This document shows, piece by piece, positions 52,811-62,400 of a stretch of 64,000 nucleotides of DNA. The notes under the pieces were generated by a model. The model saw only the letters and a program-made list of their open reading frames with translations. It made no database searches and was not told the DNA's origin. Positions within the stretch are counted from its first letter, which is position 1. Every line of letters starts with the position of its first letter. This stretch comes from CAZTHM01 sp041946825 (GTDB lineage Bacteria > Acidobacteriota > Terriglobia > UBA7540), in NCBI GenBank assembly GCA_041946825.1, contig JBHGBD010000009.1, forward strand, positions 62,001 through 126,000, given 5' to 3'. A program made the position numbers and the translations under genes.

Positions 52811-53352
52811 TCCCGCTCCTTGGCGGCGGTGCAATCCACGCCGCGCCACGATGTGCTGAAGTTGGCAGATACGACATGCTCTTTTTGCCGTGGGTCTGTA
52901 AACTCCCCTCCTAGCTTAGGAGGGGATGGAGGGGCGGTCGCGCGAAAATCCCACGGCAGGAAACCCGTGCCGTGGCTACCTCGCTCCGCAAGCCGCTCGC
53001 GGGCGTGAGGATGCAATCGAACCTTCATGCCGAAGGAACTTAGTCCAGATTCTTTGAGGAATCAATTGCATTGGGGGCCACCCGCCGGTGCTGCTAGGTC
53101 CAATAAACGCGCCCGCCGGGCGGGGGCTGGCGCAGACATCGTTGTCTTGATGTCTGCGGTCCGCCGCAAGGCGGAAGATGTGCGCCCGTCGAGATCAGAC
53201 AAAAGAACGTCGCTTCGCGAGATCGCAGACGCCGCAAATCAGGCGTCTGCGCCAGCCGGCCGGAACGTCTCTACCTCGGAGCACACATCGCAAGCCCTGC
53301 GATGGAGTCGTCCCGATGCCTCTCAATCGGGATGTGCCACCCGCGGTTAGAA
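52811..53352. repeat. Repeat-dense region of about 540 bp with several hairpins
   Basis: It contains GCAGACATC...GATGTCTGC (53132-53157) and GCAGACGCC...GGCGTCTGC (53225-53250), plus catcgcaag/ctgcgatg and tcccgatg/atcgggatg stems near 53287-53332. The block 53160-53262 is about 80 percent like 54388-54490. No gene is supported. Confidence 0.75.
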
Positions 53353-53514
53353 CTACGATTTCGCAAATCTAAGCGACTCTATTCTCTCGGCCACTGTTTG
53401 AATGAAGTCAGCTACAATTTTTGGATTCGTCAACAATGTTCCGGTTTGAACTGACATCCCAGCCTTGGCTATCTCCACGGCGTGGTCTACCGCTTCTTTT
53501 GACAAAACGGCCAT
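53353..53514 (-). CDS. 53-residue protein of unknown function
   Basis: The protein starts MAVLSKEAVDHAVEIAKAG and ends RIESLRFAKS. It is helical in look, with no membrane segment. The start is strongly supported: AGGAGG lies six bases before ATG 53514. It sits within the patch bracketed by two similar repeat blocks and is 152 bp downstream of the HEPN-like gene on the same strand. No family is recognised; it could be a small partner of the HEPN-like protein, but that is speculation. Confidence 0.6.
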   Translation of the reverse strand: MAVLSKEAVDHAVEIAKAGMSVQTGTLLTNPKIVADFIQTVAERIESLRFAKS

Positions 53515-53666
53515 GATTATCCTCCTGTCCATCGAGGGTGGCGCACAGATGCTGCCTTCTGGCATGTGTGCGGTCGGCCTTTGCACGTGGTGCCATTTTC
53601 TTCACACACATCGCAAACCGCGCGATGTATGCGCCACCCGCGATTCAAAAAGGTGGGCCACCCGCC
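53515..53666. repeat. Hairpin-rich gap between the 53-residue and HEPN-like genes
   Basis: It contains stems of the type gtggcgc...gcgccac (53539-53632) and catcgc...gcgatg. These are the same words as in the repeat region just upstream. Confidence 0.6.
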
Positions 53667-54338
53667 TCATGCGGGGACGCGCGTTAGGAAGTCCCTGATA
53701 CTCTGAATCAGAAGACTGACTTGCTGTGCTGCGTATTCCGAGTATTTGCCGTGCGCTGCCTTGTTTCTCAAATCAAGCCACGCCGTTATGTTCTTCTGGT
53801 CTAATTTTGAGTAGGCGTTCGCTGAAGCAAGTTCTGAATTCATCGTCTCCGCCTTCTTCGGCCGGCCGCCTTGAACAGTGGATACCCCATGCTTAGAAGA
53901 CAGTTTCCTTAGTTGTTCTTCCAGTACACCCCCCGCCAGAACCGCAGCGGGGTCCTTGTATCCCTCTTCCAAGAGGTGAGTGGCCATTTCCAAGAAGTCT
54001 CCAAACAGATCTGCGTGTACAAGTTCTTGGATTGACCTGAGGTTTCCCGACATAAAGTCGGCCTTCATTGCCCTCAAAATCGCTGTAAGTAGCTTGGAAC
54101 ACCTAAACGGAAAACTGTAGAGCGGGTATTGAGCCACCAATTGCTCGGCGGTCATTGCATATGAACTCCCAGGAGGCGCGAGCCTTTGAACCGTTGCGTA
54201 CAGCCGAGTCGCTAGCTCCAAAACCACAGTGGTGCTCAGGTCAGAGAGGTCATCAAACTTAGACTGCGCCCGGAGCTTGTCGTACTCCTCAATGATGTCA
54301 TCGATCTGCGTTAAGACTTGTTTTTCGTCGATCTGCAT
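53667..54338 (-). CDS. HEPN-like protein (C-terminal Rx4H motif)
   Basis: The 223-residue, mostly helical protein ends with LDLRNKAAHGKYS, whose Arg191 and His196 form the Rx4H motif of HEPN domains (RNases, toxins, DUF4145-type). Just before it is DQKNITAWLDL. ATG 54338 has GGAAGAG about 9 bases upstream. The coding region is visibly lower in G+C than its neighbours, which suggests recent acquisition. RNase or abortive-infection activity is a family-based possibility, not shown. Confidence 0.68.
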   Translation of the reverse strand: MQIDEKQVLTQIDDIIEEYDKLRAQSKFDDLSDLSTTVVLELATRLYATVQRLAPPGSSYAMTAEQLVAQYPLYSFPFRCSKLLTAILRAMKADFMSGNLRSIQELVHADLFGDFLEMATHLLEEGYKDPAAVLAGGVLEEQLRKLSSKHGVSTVQGGRPKKAETMNSELASANAYSKLDQKNITAWLDLRNKAAHGKYSEYAAQQVSLLIQSIRDFLTRVPA

Positions 54339-54387
54339 TTGTGAAGCTCTTCCGCGCGGCAAGGTGGCTGGTCGGATCAGTCGGGGC

Positions 54388-54490
54388 GATCTGCCGCAAG
54401 GCAGAATCTGCGCGCCCGTGCGGCGTCAGTCAAAAGGCTGTCGCTCCGCGAGATCGCAGACGCCACCAATCAGGCGTCTGCGGCAGCCGG
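54388..54490. repeat. Copy B of the flanking repeat block
   Basis: Matches 53160-53262 (copy A) in the same orientation, 1231 bp apart, with the hairpin gcagacgcc...ggcgtctgc (54456-54481). The two copies bracket the 53-residue and HEPN-like genes. Confidence 0.78.
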
Positions 54491-54551
54491 CCCCCTTTGG
54501 TCATCCTATCCTTAAGCTCCGACCGCCTCTCTGGGATGGTGGCATCCGAGT

Positions 54552-55316
54552 TCATACATTAGTTACCCCGAGTGCCGTCAGTTCCTGCTGAATTAGCGCC
54601 AGTGTGCGGCCGCGGTGTGGCCCGGCGACTGTGCCAAACGGAGACTTTATCGGGCGGTAGTGCTGCATTAGAGCAAATGCCGCGACTGGGTCACCGACCG
54701 CTACGATGGGGCCGCCGCTCTCACCGTGATGCCAACCGACGTTAAGTTCATAGAAGAGCACACCCTCGATAACGTACTGAGCCGAGACAATCCCTTCGTT
54801 GGCGTGGCTCTTGAGAAAGAAATTGCCAGCGCGGAAGTTGCCCCCTTGATCCAGATTAAGTCCGGCAATTTCGGGCGCGGGGAAACCCAAGGTAACGACA
54901 CGGCTCCCGTCAGCGTGGTTTGCAAACGAGACGGGGATTGCTGGCAGTCGAGTGCCCGCTGTGGCGCAAGGTCCAACCTCCAGCAGGGCCATGTCGCAAT
55001 CGGTGCGCTCAATGGGGAATGAAATAATAGGGAAGTGGTAGGCCAAGTTGCCGTTTTCAGGCACGACAAAGGCGTAGAACTTGTCACCTGGATCGCGCTG
55101 CTTCTCGTCGTTCAATATGTGGTGCGCAGTGAGGAGGTAGCGGTCCGCAACAACGCAGAAGGCGGTACCCGCCACCTTTGCTTCGTATCGCGCAGGCCTG
55201 ACTTTACCCCTTTTCACGCTCTCAGGGCGCGCGAGGTGAAGCCGCAAAATTGCGGCCACAGACTGACGGACAAGAGGGATGACCGTCTCGATGTCTCCCA
55301 TTTCATCTTGCTCCAC
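54552..55316 (-). CDS. Cytosolic trypsin-like serine protease
   Basis: The 254-residue protein has the chymotrypsin-fold triad: His65 in YLLTAHHIL, Asp108 in RTDCDMALLEV and Ser200 in HHGESGGPIVAV. There is no signal peptide or PDZ domain, so it probably acts in the cytosol. Trypsin-like enzymes of this kind occur as effectors in several prokaryotic conflict systems; here the only neighbour is the HEPN-like gene 214 bp downstream on the same strand. Function and target are unknown. Confidence 0.78.
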   Translation of the reverse strand: MEQDEMGDIETVIPLVRQSVAAILRLHLARPESVKRGKVRPARYEAKVAGTAFCVVADRYLLTAHHILNDEKQRDPGDKFYAFVVPENGNLAYHFPIISFPIERTDCDMALLEVGPCATAGTRLPAIPVSFANHADGSRVVTLGFPAPEIAGLNLDQGGNFRAGNFFLKSHANEGIVSAQYVIEGVLFYELNVGWHHGESGGPIVAVGDPVAAFALMQHYRPIKSPFGTVAGPHRGRTLALIQQELTALGVTNV

Positions 55317-55829
55317 TACCGGCTTCTGACGTTGCCGTCGTCACATCCGCTTAACGGCCGACGCGTCCCGCCTAGGATGCGTGGGGCCAAGTCCACCGCG
55401 CCCCCCCACGGGGCGATAACCGCGGTGCAAACGTTACGGTCTATACAGCTATTGGGAAGGAAACGCAAGAGACAAAAGGTCGGTGCACAGTGAACAGTGA
55501 ATAGTGGACAGGGGACAGTGAACAGTGGCGAGGCGAGAAGAACCGGGAATAGGGAGTCGGGAGTAGGGAGTAGGAGCGGCGCGGGCGCGGCATAGCAGGT
55601 TAGAAATTCCAGATTTGAAAATTGAAGAGCAAGGTAGCGGTGCCGACCGCGGGGAATTTGACAGACGCGTGGGCATGGTTTAACCTGAAAATTCCAACCT
55701 GGCACGAGGGCTTGGTTGCAGGAAATTCTGTAAGGAAGTTGGCGGCGCTTCGCGTCGGTCATTTGTCCAAGACACTCCGCGCGAGGCCGCCTTCGCGCAC
55801 TCTTCAAATTCGCAAACCCAGGAGGACCT
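55317..55829. other. Intergenic region of about 510 bp
   Basis: Holds two heptad arrays (listed separately), a GC-rich tail near 55320-55430, and the SOD leader. No coding frame is supported. Confidence 0.6.
55486..55572. repeat. Two 7-bp tandem arrays, ACAGTGA and GGGAGTA types
   Basis: The first array reads cacagtg, aacagtg, aatagtg, gacaggg, gacagtg, aacagtg (55486-55527). The second reads gggaata, gggagtc, gggagta, gggagta (55545-55572). Two different families are adjacent, as at 27126-27208. Confidence 0.88.
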
Positions 55830-56438
55830 ATGCCGTTTTCACTTCCCTCGCTCCCGTACGGTTCGGACGCGCTGGAGCCTTCGATCGACAAGATGACGAT
55901 GGAGATTCACCACGGCAAGCATCACAACGCTTACGTGACCAACCTCAACAAGGCGCTGGAATCGGCGCCCGACCTGGCCGGCAAGAGCCTGGAAGAGCTG
56001 CTGGCCAACAATTGCGCCATCGTCCCCGACGCCATCAAGACCGCGGTGCGCAACAACGCCGGCGGGCACATCAACCACTCGATGTTCTGGCAAATCATGG
56101 GGCCCAAGGCGGGCGGCGCTCCGAGCGGCAAGCTGGCTGAGGCCATCAAGAGCGCGTTCAACAGCTTTGATAATTTCAAGGAAAAGCTCAACGCCGCGGG
56201 TATGGGCCGCTTCGGCTCCGGCTGGGCGTGGCTGGTGAAGGATAAGAGCGGAAAGCTCGACATCATCTCCACCGCCAACCAGGACAGCCCGGTCATGGAA
56301 GGCAAATCCCCGGTGATGGGCGTGGACGTTTGGGAGCACGCCTACTACCTCAAGTACCAGAACCGGCGCAACGAATACCTCGCGGCGTGGTGGAACGTCG
56401 TCAACTGGGCGGAAATCGAGAAGCGGTATAACCGGTAG
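55830..56438 (+). CDS. Superoxide dismutase, Fe/Mn type
   Basis: The 202-residue protein has metal-ligand motifs EIHHGKHHNAYV (His27 region), GGHINHSMFW, and DVWEHAYYLKY, and the gate residues NAAGMGRFGSGWAWLV. The Gln-containing NQDSP phrase suggests Mn or cambialistic use. No signal peptide is present, so it is cytosolic. AGGAGG lies five bases before ATG 55830. It removes superoxide and may protect the adjacent oxidoreductase products. Confidence 0.96.
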   Translation: MPFSLPSLPYGSDALEPSIDKMTMEIHHGKHHNAYVTNLNKALESAPDLAGKSLEELLANNCAIVPDAIKTAVRNNAGGHINHSMFWQIMGPKAGGAPSGKLAEAIKSAFNSFDNFKEKLNAAGMGRFGSGWAWLVKDKSGKLDIISTANQDSPVMEGKSPVMGVDVWEHAYYLKYQNRRNEYLAAWWNVVNWAEIEKRYNR

Positions 56439-56539
56439 CGGCGGGTTTATCCCGCCACTGGCGGCGTGAAGCCGCCTCTACTTGGGAACGGGCCAATCTC
56501 TCGGATTGACGTTTAGAGTCGCGGCTCTCGTTCAGGGCT
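56439..56539. repeat. Short GC-rich repeat between SOD and the oxidoreductase genes
   Basis: The words gcgggtttatcccgccactgg and ggcggcgtgaagccgcc form two small hairpins just after the SOD stop. No gene is present. Confidence 0.5.
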
Positions 56540-57019
56540 ATGGCGAAGGTGACCCAGCTTCGCGTTAACGGAAAGTCCTACGCTCTCGAAGCGGAATCCG
56601 ACACGCGCCTGCTCGAGGTCCTGCGCGATCATCTCGATCTGACCGGCACCAAATACGGCTGCGGCGAGGGCCAGTGCGGCGCCTGCACGGTGCTCATTGG
56701 CAACCAGCCTCGCCGCTCCTGCGTCACCCCGCTGGCAGCCGTCCAGCAACAAGAAATCACCACCATCGAAGGCCTGATTACGAACGGCAGCCTGCATCCC
56801 GTCCAGCAGGCGTTTGCCGAAGTGGACGCGATGCAGTGCGGCTATTGCACGCCGGGGATGATTCTGTCCGCGGTCGGCCTGCTGCGCCACAACTCGAACC
56901 CTAGCGAGGCCGAAATCGCGCGATTCATGGAAGGGAATATCTGCCGCTGTGGAACCTATCCGCGGATTATCGCCGCGGTGCGGCGTGCCGCGGAATTGCA
57001 GAGGAAGTCCGGGAAATGA
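56540..57019 (+). CDS. (2Fe-2S)-binding subunit of an aldehyde/isoquinoline oxidoreductase (IorA-like)
   Basis: The 159-residue protein has the plant-type cluster motif CGEGQCGACTVLIG near residue 43 and the second cluster motif CGYCTPGMI ... CRCGTYPRI near residue 110, the two-cluster arrangement of xanthine oxidase small subunits. It passes electrons from the molybdenum subunit encoded immediately downstream (ATGA overlap). No FAD-binding subunit gene follows, so the enzyme is of the two-subunit IorAB type, probably passing electrons to a cytochrome or quinone. Confidence 0.93.
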   Translation: MAKVTQLRVNGKSYALEAESDTRLLEVLRDHLDLTGTKYGCGEGQCGACTVLIGNQPRRSCVTPLAAVQQQEITTIEGLITNGSLHPVQQAFAEVDAMQCGYCTPGMILSAVGLLRHNSNPSEAEIARFMEGNICRCGTYPRIIAAVRRAAELQRKSGK

Positions 57020-59166
57020 GCTCGAAGCCCGACGAACAATTCGTTATCGAGCCCGAGCGCTATGAGCTGAGTGCGCCGCTCCCGTATCACTTCGAACTCG
57101 ACCGCCGCGAATTCTTCCGCGTCCTGGGCGGCGGCGTGGCGGTGTTCCTTCTCCTTCCAAGAGAATTAGCTTCCCAGGAATCGGGTGGAGGGCGCGGCTC
57201 ACGCGAGTCCCAGCCAAAAGAACTCGCCGCCTGGCTGCATATCGGCGAAGACGGCGCCGTGACGGTTTTCACCGGCAAGGCTGAGCTCGGCCAGAATATT
57301 CGCACCTCGCTCACGCAGGCGGTGGCGGAAGAACTGCGCGCGCCGGTTGATTCGATTCGCCTGGTGATGGGCGATACCGACTTGACGCCGTTCGAGATGG
57401 GGACCTTCGGAAGCCGCACGACTCCTTTTATGGCGCCCGTGCTTCGACGCGCCGCCGCGGCAGCGCGGAATGTTTTGGTCGAACTGGCCGCGAAGCAGTG
57501 GAACATTGACGCGGCCAAGCTTGTCGCGAGCGATGGAAAGGTCACCGATCCGGCGAGCGGGCATAGCATCGAGTACAGAGAACTCGCGAAAGGCCAGGCA
57601 CTCGCGAAGGCCGTTGTCGGCGAGCCTTCGCTGACACCCGCCGCCGACTGGAAGGTTGCGGGTAAGCCGCTCGGAAAAATTAACGGCGCGGAATTCGTCA
57701 CTGGAAAACACCGCTTCACACCGGACACGAAACTCGAAGGGATGCTGCACGGAAAGATCCTGCGCGCGCCATCGTTCGGGGCGACGCTTGCTTCGATTGA
57801 CGCCAGTGCCGCGCAGGCGATCCCCGGCGTGACAGTCGTGCACGACGGGAATTTCGTGGGCGTGACAGCGAAAAGCCAGCAGGAAGCGACGCGCGCGGTG
57901 GCGGCGGCTCGCGCCCAATGGAAACCATCGCCGCAGGTTTCGCAGCCCGAGCTTTTCGATTACCTGAAGAAAAACGCTCGCCCCGGAGAAGGTCGGCACG
58001 AAACGGGCTCGGTGGAAAGCGCGCTCGCGCAAGTCGCCCAAAAGCTCGAAGCCATTTACACGGTCCAATACATCGCGCACGCCCCGCTCGAACCGCGTGC
58101 CGCCGTGGCGGTATGGAAAGACGGCAAGCTCACAGTGTGGACCGGCACGCAACGGCCCTTCGGCGTGCGCGACGAATTGATGGAAGCATTCCGTCTCGAC
58201 CCCGACCGCGTGCGCGTGATCGTTCCGGACACGGGCGCGGCCTACGGCGGCAAGCATACGGGCGACGCGGCCATCGAAGCGGCGCGGCTCGCCAGGGCCG
58301 CGGGGAAGCCGGTCAAGGTTGTGTGGACGCGCGAAGAGGAATTCACCTGGGCCTACTTCCGCCCCGCCGGGGTCATCGAAGTTCGCGGCGGCGCGCGGGC
58401 CGACGGAACGCTCGTGGCGTGGGAATTTCACAACTACAATTCCGGCGGCGCGGCCATTCGCACGCCCTACGACATCCCGAACCAGCGGATCGAATTTCAT
58501 CCGGTCGATTCGCCCCTGCGCCAGGGTTCTTATCGGGCGCTTGCGGCGACGGCGAACTTCTTTGCGCGCGAATCGCACATGGACGAGCTTGCTCACGCGG
58601 TTAAGATGGACCCATTTAGATTTCGCTTGAAAAATTTGAAAGACGAGCGCCTGCGCGCTGTCTTTGAAGCCGCTGCCAAAGCGTTTGGCTGGCAACGAAC
58701 GAGAAGATCGCCGGATCAGGGCTTCGGAATCGGCGGCGGGATCGAGAAGAACGGCTACGTGGCGACTTGCGTCGAAGTCGCGGTCAACCGATCCACCGGG
58801 ACCATCAAAGTCGTGCGCGTGGTGACGGCGTTCGATTGCGGTCCCGTCGTAAATCCCGACGGCCTCAAGAATCAAATCGTCGGCGCCAACATCATGGGAT
58901 TGGGCGGCGCGCTGTTTGAGGAAATCAAATTCGAGAACGGGCGCATTCTCAATAATCACTTCGCGCAATATCGCGTCCCGCGCTTCAGCGACGTGCCGCC
59001 CATCGAAGTCGTCCTTGTCGACCGAAAAGACTTGCCCTCCTCCGGCGCGGGCGAGACGCCCATGCTCGGCCTGGCGCCCGCCATCGGCAACGCCATTTTC
59101 GACGCGACCGGCGTTCGCCTGCGCGCGCTTCCCATGCTTCCCGAAGGTAGGCTACCAAAGGTCTAA
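57016..59166 (+). CDS. Molybdopterin-binding subunit of an IorB-like oxidoreductase
   Basis: The 716-residue protein starts inside the stop of the small subunit. A twin-arginine segment (LDRREFFRVLGGGVAVFLLL, residues 29-48) suggests Tat export. It has the molybdenum hydroxylase fold with motifs RPFGVRDELMEAFRLD, AYGGKHTGDAAIEAARLAR, and the base/Glu region SSGAGETPMLGLAPAIGNAIF near the C-terminus. It hydroxylates N-heterocycles or aldehydes. The substrate is unknown, and Mo-cofactor genes are not in the window. Confidence 0.93.
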   Translation: MSSKPDEQFVIEPERYELSAPLPYHFELDRREFFRVLGGGVAVFLLLPRELASQESGGGRGSRESQPKELAAWLHIGEDGAVTVFTGKAELGQNIRTSLTQAVAEELRAPVDSIRLVMGDTDLTPFEMGTFGSRTTPFMAPVLRRAAAAARNVLVELAAKQWNIDAAKLVASDGKVTDPASGHSIEYRELAKGQALAKAVVGEPSLTPAADWKVAGKPLGKINGAEFVTGKHRFTPDTKLEGMLHGKILRAPSFGATLASIDASAAQAIPGVTVVHDGNFVGVTAKSQQEATRAVAAARAQWKPSPQVSQPELFDYLKKNARPGEGRHETGSVESALAQVAQKLEAIYTVQYIAHAPLEPRAAVAVWKDGKLTVWTGTQRPFGVRDELMEAFRLDPDRVRVIVPDTGAAYGGKHTGDAAIEAARLARAAGKPVKVVWTREEEFTWAYFRPAGVIEVRGGARADGTLVAWEFHNYNSGGAAIRTPYDIPNQRIEFHPVDSPLRQGSYRALAATANFFARESHMDELAHAVKMDPFRFRLKNLKDERLRAVFEAAAKAFGWQRTRRSPDQGFGIGGGIEKNGYVATCVEVAVNRSTGTIKVVRVVTAFDCGPVVNPDGLKNQIVGANIMGLGGALFEEIKFENGRILNNHFAQYRVPRFSDVPPIEVVLVDRKDLPSSGAGETPMLGLAPAIGNAIFDATGVRLRALPMLPEGRLPKV

Positions 59167-59241
59167 CAGCACCTTGTGTGATTTCTGCTCCGAGTATTCG
59201 GGCTGAAACCCCCACCCGTCCCGATGAACTGCATCGGGACT

Positions 59242-59375
59242 CCCTCTCCCAGAGGGAGAGGGCCGAGTTTCGGCAGCGGTTCCTACCTCTCCCCGAGTGA
59301 GAGGCCGCAACGGTGCGGTGATTCCGACCCTCACCCGTGGGGAGAGGGTGCCCGAGGGACGAGGGCGGGTGAGGG
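59242..59375. repeat. REP-like inverted repeats (second copy)
   Basis: The stem ccctctcccagagggagaggg (59242-59262) and a larger stem ccctcaccc ... gggtgaggg (59328-59375) are of the same type as at 16225-16285. They lie between convergent genes (oxidoreductase and RND permease). Confidence 0.8.
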
Positions 59376-59404
59376 CACAGAGGCTTTCGTCCTCTCCGTT
59401 GAGC

Positions 59405-62400
59405 TCACGCCGCGTGGACTTCTTCGCGGACGGATTCCGGCTTGTGCCGGGTGAAGAGCCTGCGGATGCCCTGCTGGAAGGATTCGAGATAGGTGTAATA
59501 GACGGGCGTGATGTAAAGGGTAATCAACTGCGAAACCACCAGGCCGCCCACTACGGCCAAGCCCAGCGGCCGGCGCGATTCGGCTCCCGCGCCGAATCCC
59601 AAGGCGATGGGCAACGTCCCCATCAGCGCCGCCATGGTGGTCATCATGATGGGCCGGAAGCGGACGAGGCAACCCTGATAGATGGCCTCCAGTGGAGCCT
59701 TGCCTTCGTTGCGCTGCGCCATCAGCGCGAAGTCGATCATCATGATGGCGTTCTTCTTGACGATGCCGACCAGCATGATGATGCCCACAAAGGCGTAAAG
59801 GTTGAGGTCAATCTTGAAGAACATCAGCGTGGCGAGCGCGCCCAGCCCGGCCGAGGGCAGACCGGAGAGAATGGTGAAGGGATGAATGAAGCTCTCGTAA
59901 AGAATCCCCAGCACAATGTAGATCACCAGAACCGCCATGATGAGCAGGATGCCCAGGCCTCTCACCGACGATTCGAAAGCCTGCGCCGTGCCCTGAAAAC
60001 TCGTGCTCATGGTGGAAGGCAGCGTCTCCGTGGCCGTCCTCTGAACGGCGGCGACGGCGTCTCCCAGAGCCACCCCGGGCTTGAGGTTGAAGGACAAGGT
60101 CACGGAAGGAAGCTGGCCCAGGTGGTTGACGGTGAGCGGGCCCACCGTCCGAGTCAATTTCGCCACCGTGGAAAGCGGGACGAGCGAGCCGTTGGACGAC
60201 CGCACATACAGCAGGCGAATGGCATCGGGCTCGCGCTGATACTCGGGCAGCAGTTCCATGACGACCTGGTACTCGTTGTTGGGCGCGTAGATGGTTGAGA
60301 CCTGGCGCGATGCGTAGCCGGTGAACAACGCTTCCTGGACCTGCTCCGCGCTCAAGCCCAGCGCGGCCGCGCGATCCCGATCAATCTCGACAATCACCTG
60401 CGGCTTCTGAATCTGCAGGTCGGTGGTGACGTCCTGGACCTGGGGAAGTTGGCGCAGCTTGGATTCGAGGATGGGCGCGAACTTGAAGAGATCCGCCGTG
60501 TCGGGGCTCTGCAACGCGAACTGGTACTGGCTCTTGGTGAGATAGCCTCCGATGCGGATGGGCGGAGGATTCTGCAGGAACACGCGGATGCCGGGGACGG
60601 TGGCGAGTTTGGGTCGCAACTCCTCGATGATTTCATCGGCGCTCAGTTTGCGTTCGGCCCGCGGCTTGAGCCGGACGAAGATGCGCCCGTTGTTGGTGGT
60701 TGACCCTCCCGGACCCGAGCCGACGTTGGAACTGAAGGAATCCACGTTCGGGTCCGCGGCGATGAGGGCGGCGACCTGGAGCTGGTGCCGGACCATCTCA
60801 TCGAACGAAGCCCCCTGAGCGCCTTCGGTGACGCCGAAGAACTGGTCGGTGTCCTCGCTGGGCAGAAACCCTTTGGGCATGATCACAAACAGGTAGCCCG
60901 TGACCACCGCGATCACAATGGAGAGCATCAGGGTGGCGAAGCGGTGGCGCAACACGCCCCTCAAGCTCCAGTCGTACATATCCCGCATGGCGTCAAACAC
61001 GCGCTCGGACGCGGCGTAGAGGCGGCTGTGGCGCTCGGCGCTCGTCGGGCGCAGCATGCGGCTGGCCAGCATGGGCGTCAGGGTGAGGGAGACGAACCCG
61101 GACACCAGGATGGCCGCGCCAATCGTCACCGCGAATTCATGCAGCAGGCGGCCCACAATGCCGCCCATGAAGAGCACCGGGATGAACACCGCGGCGAGCG
61201 AAAGGGTCATCGACACGATCGTGAAGCCAATTTCCCGCGAGCCGTTAAAGGCTGCTTCGAGGGGGCTCTCGCCATGCTCCATGTGGCGCACGATGTTCTC
61301 GAGCATCACGATGGCGTCGTCCACCACGAAGCCCACCGAGAGCGTCAGGGCCATCAGCGAGAGGTTATCCAGGCTGTAATCGAGCAGGTACATCACGGAG
61401 AAGGTGCCCACAATCGACATGGGCAAGGCGAGGCTGGGGATGATGGTCGCCGAGACGTTGCGAAGGAAAAGGAAGATGACCATGACCACCAGGCACACGG
61501 TCAGAAGCAGCGTGAACTTGACGTCCTGAACGGAATTGCGAATGGAGATCGAACGATCGTAGCGGATGTCGAGGTAAACGGACGCGGGCAACTGGGCCTT
61601 GAAGGTGGGCAACAGGCGCTTGATGGCGTCCACCACCGCCACGGTATTGGTTCCGGGCTGGCGCTGGATGGCCAGCGTGATCGCGCGGCGATCGTTGAAC
61701 CAGCCCGCGATCTTGTCGTTCTCGACGCTGTCAACGACCCGGCCCAACTGTTCCAGGCGGACCGGCGTGCCATTCCGGTAGGCGACGATCATCGGCCGGT
61801 AGGACGACGCGTCAAAGAGTTGACCATTGGATTGGATCGTAAACGCCTGGTGGTTCCCCCACACGGTTCCCGTCGGGAGGTTGACGTTCCATCTCCGCAC
61901 CGCGGCGGCGACTTCGTCGATTCCGACGCCCCGCGCCGAAAGCGCCTTGGGATCAAGCTGGACTCGCACCGCGTACTTCTGCGCGCCATACACCATCACC
62001 TGCGCCACGCCGCTCACCATGGAGATGCGCTGGGCGATGAAGGTCTCGGCATACTCGTTCACGGTCGAGAGCGGCAGGGTGTCGGAATTCAGCGATAGGA
62101 AGAGGATCGGCGAATCAGCGGGATTGACCTTGAAATACGTGGGAGGGCTCGGCATCTCCGGGGGAAGTTGGCGCGTGGCCGCGGCAATCGCCGATTGAAC
62201 GTCCTGCGCGGCGTCGTCGATGTTGCGGCTCAGGGCGAACTGCAAGGTGATCTGCGTCCCTCCCAGGGAGTTCGTGGAGGTCATCGAGTCCAGGCCCGCA
62301 ATCGTCGAGAACTGGCGCTCGAGGGGAGTGGCGACCGAGGCCGCCATCGTCTCCGGGCTGGCGCCCGGCAGGCTCGCGCTGACCGCAATGGTGGGGAAAT

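Noticed and set aside
53353..54338. Classical HEPN/MNT toxin-antitoxin pair
   Set aside because: The partner is a 53-residue protein without the nucleotidyltransferase GSxARG...DxD motif, so the pair does not match that class.
55622..56140. Plus-strand frame across the SOD gene start
   Set aside because: It overlaps the SOD gene in another frame; its N-terminal part is intergenic and the rest is shadow.
57199..58968. Long minus-strand frame opposite the molybdenum subunit
   Set aside because: Antisense shadow of an IorB-like gene; no motif in the translation.
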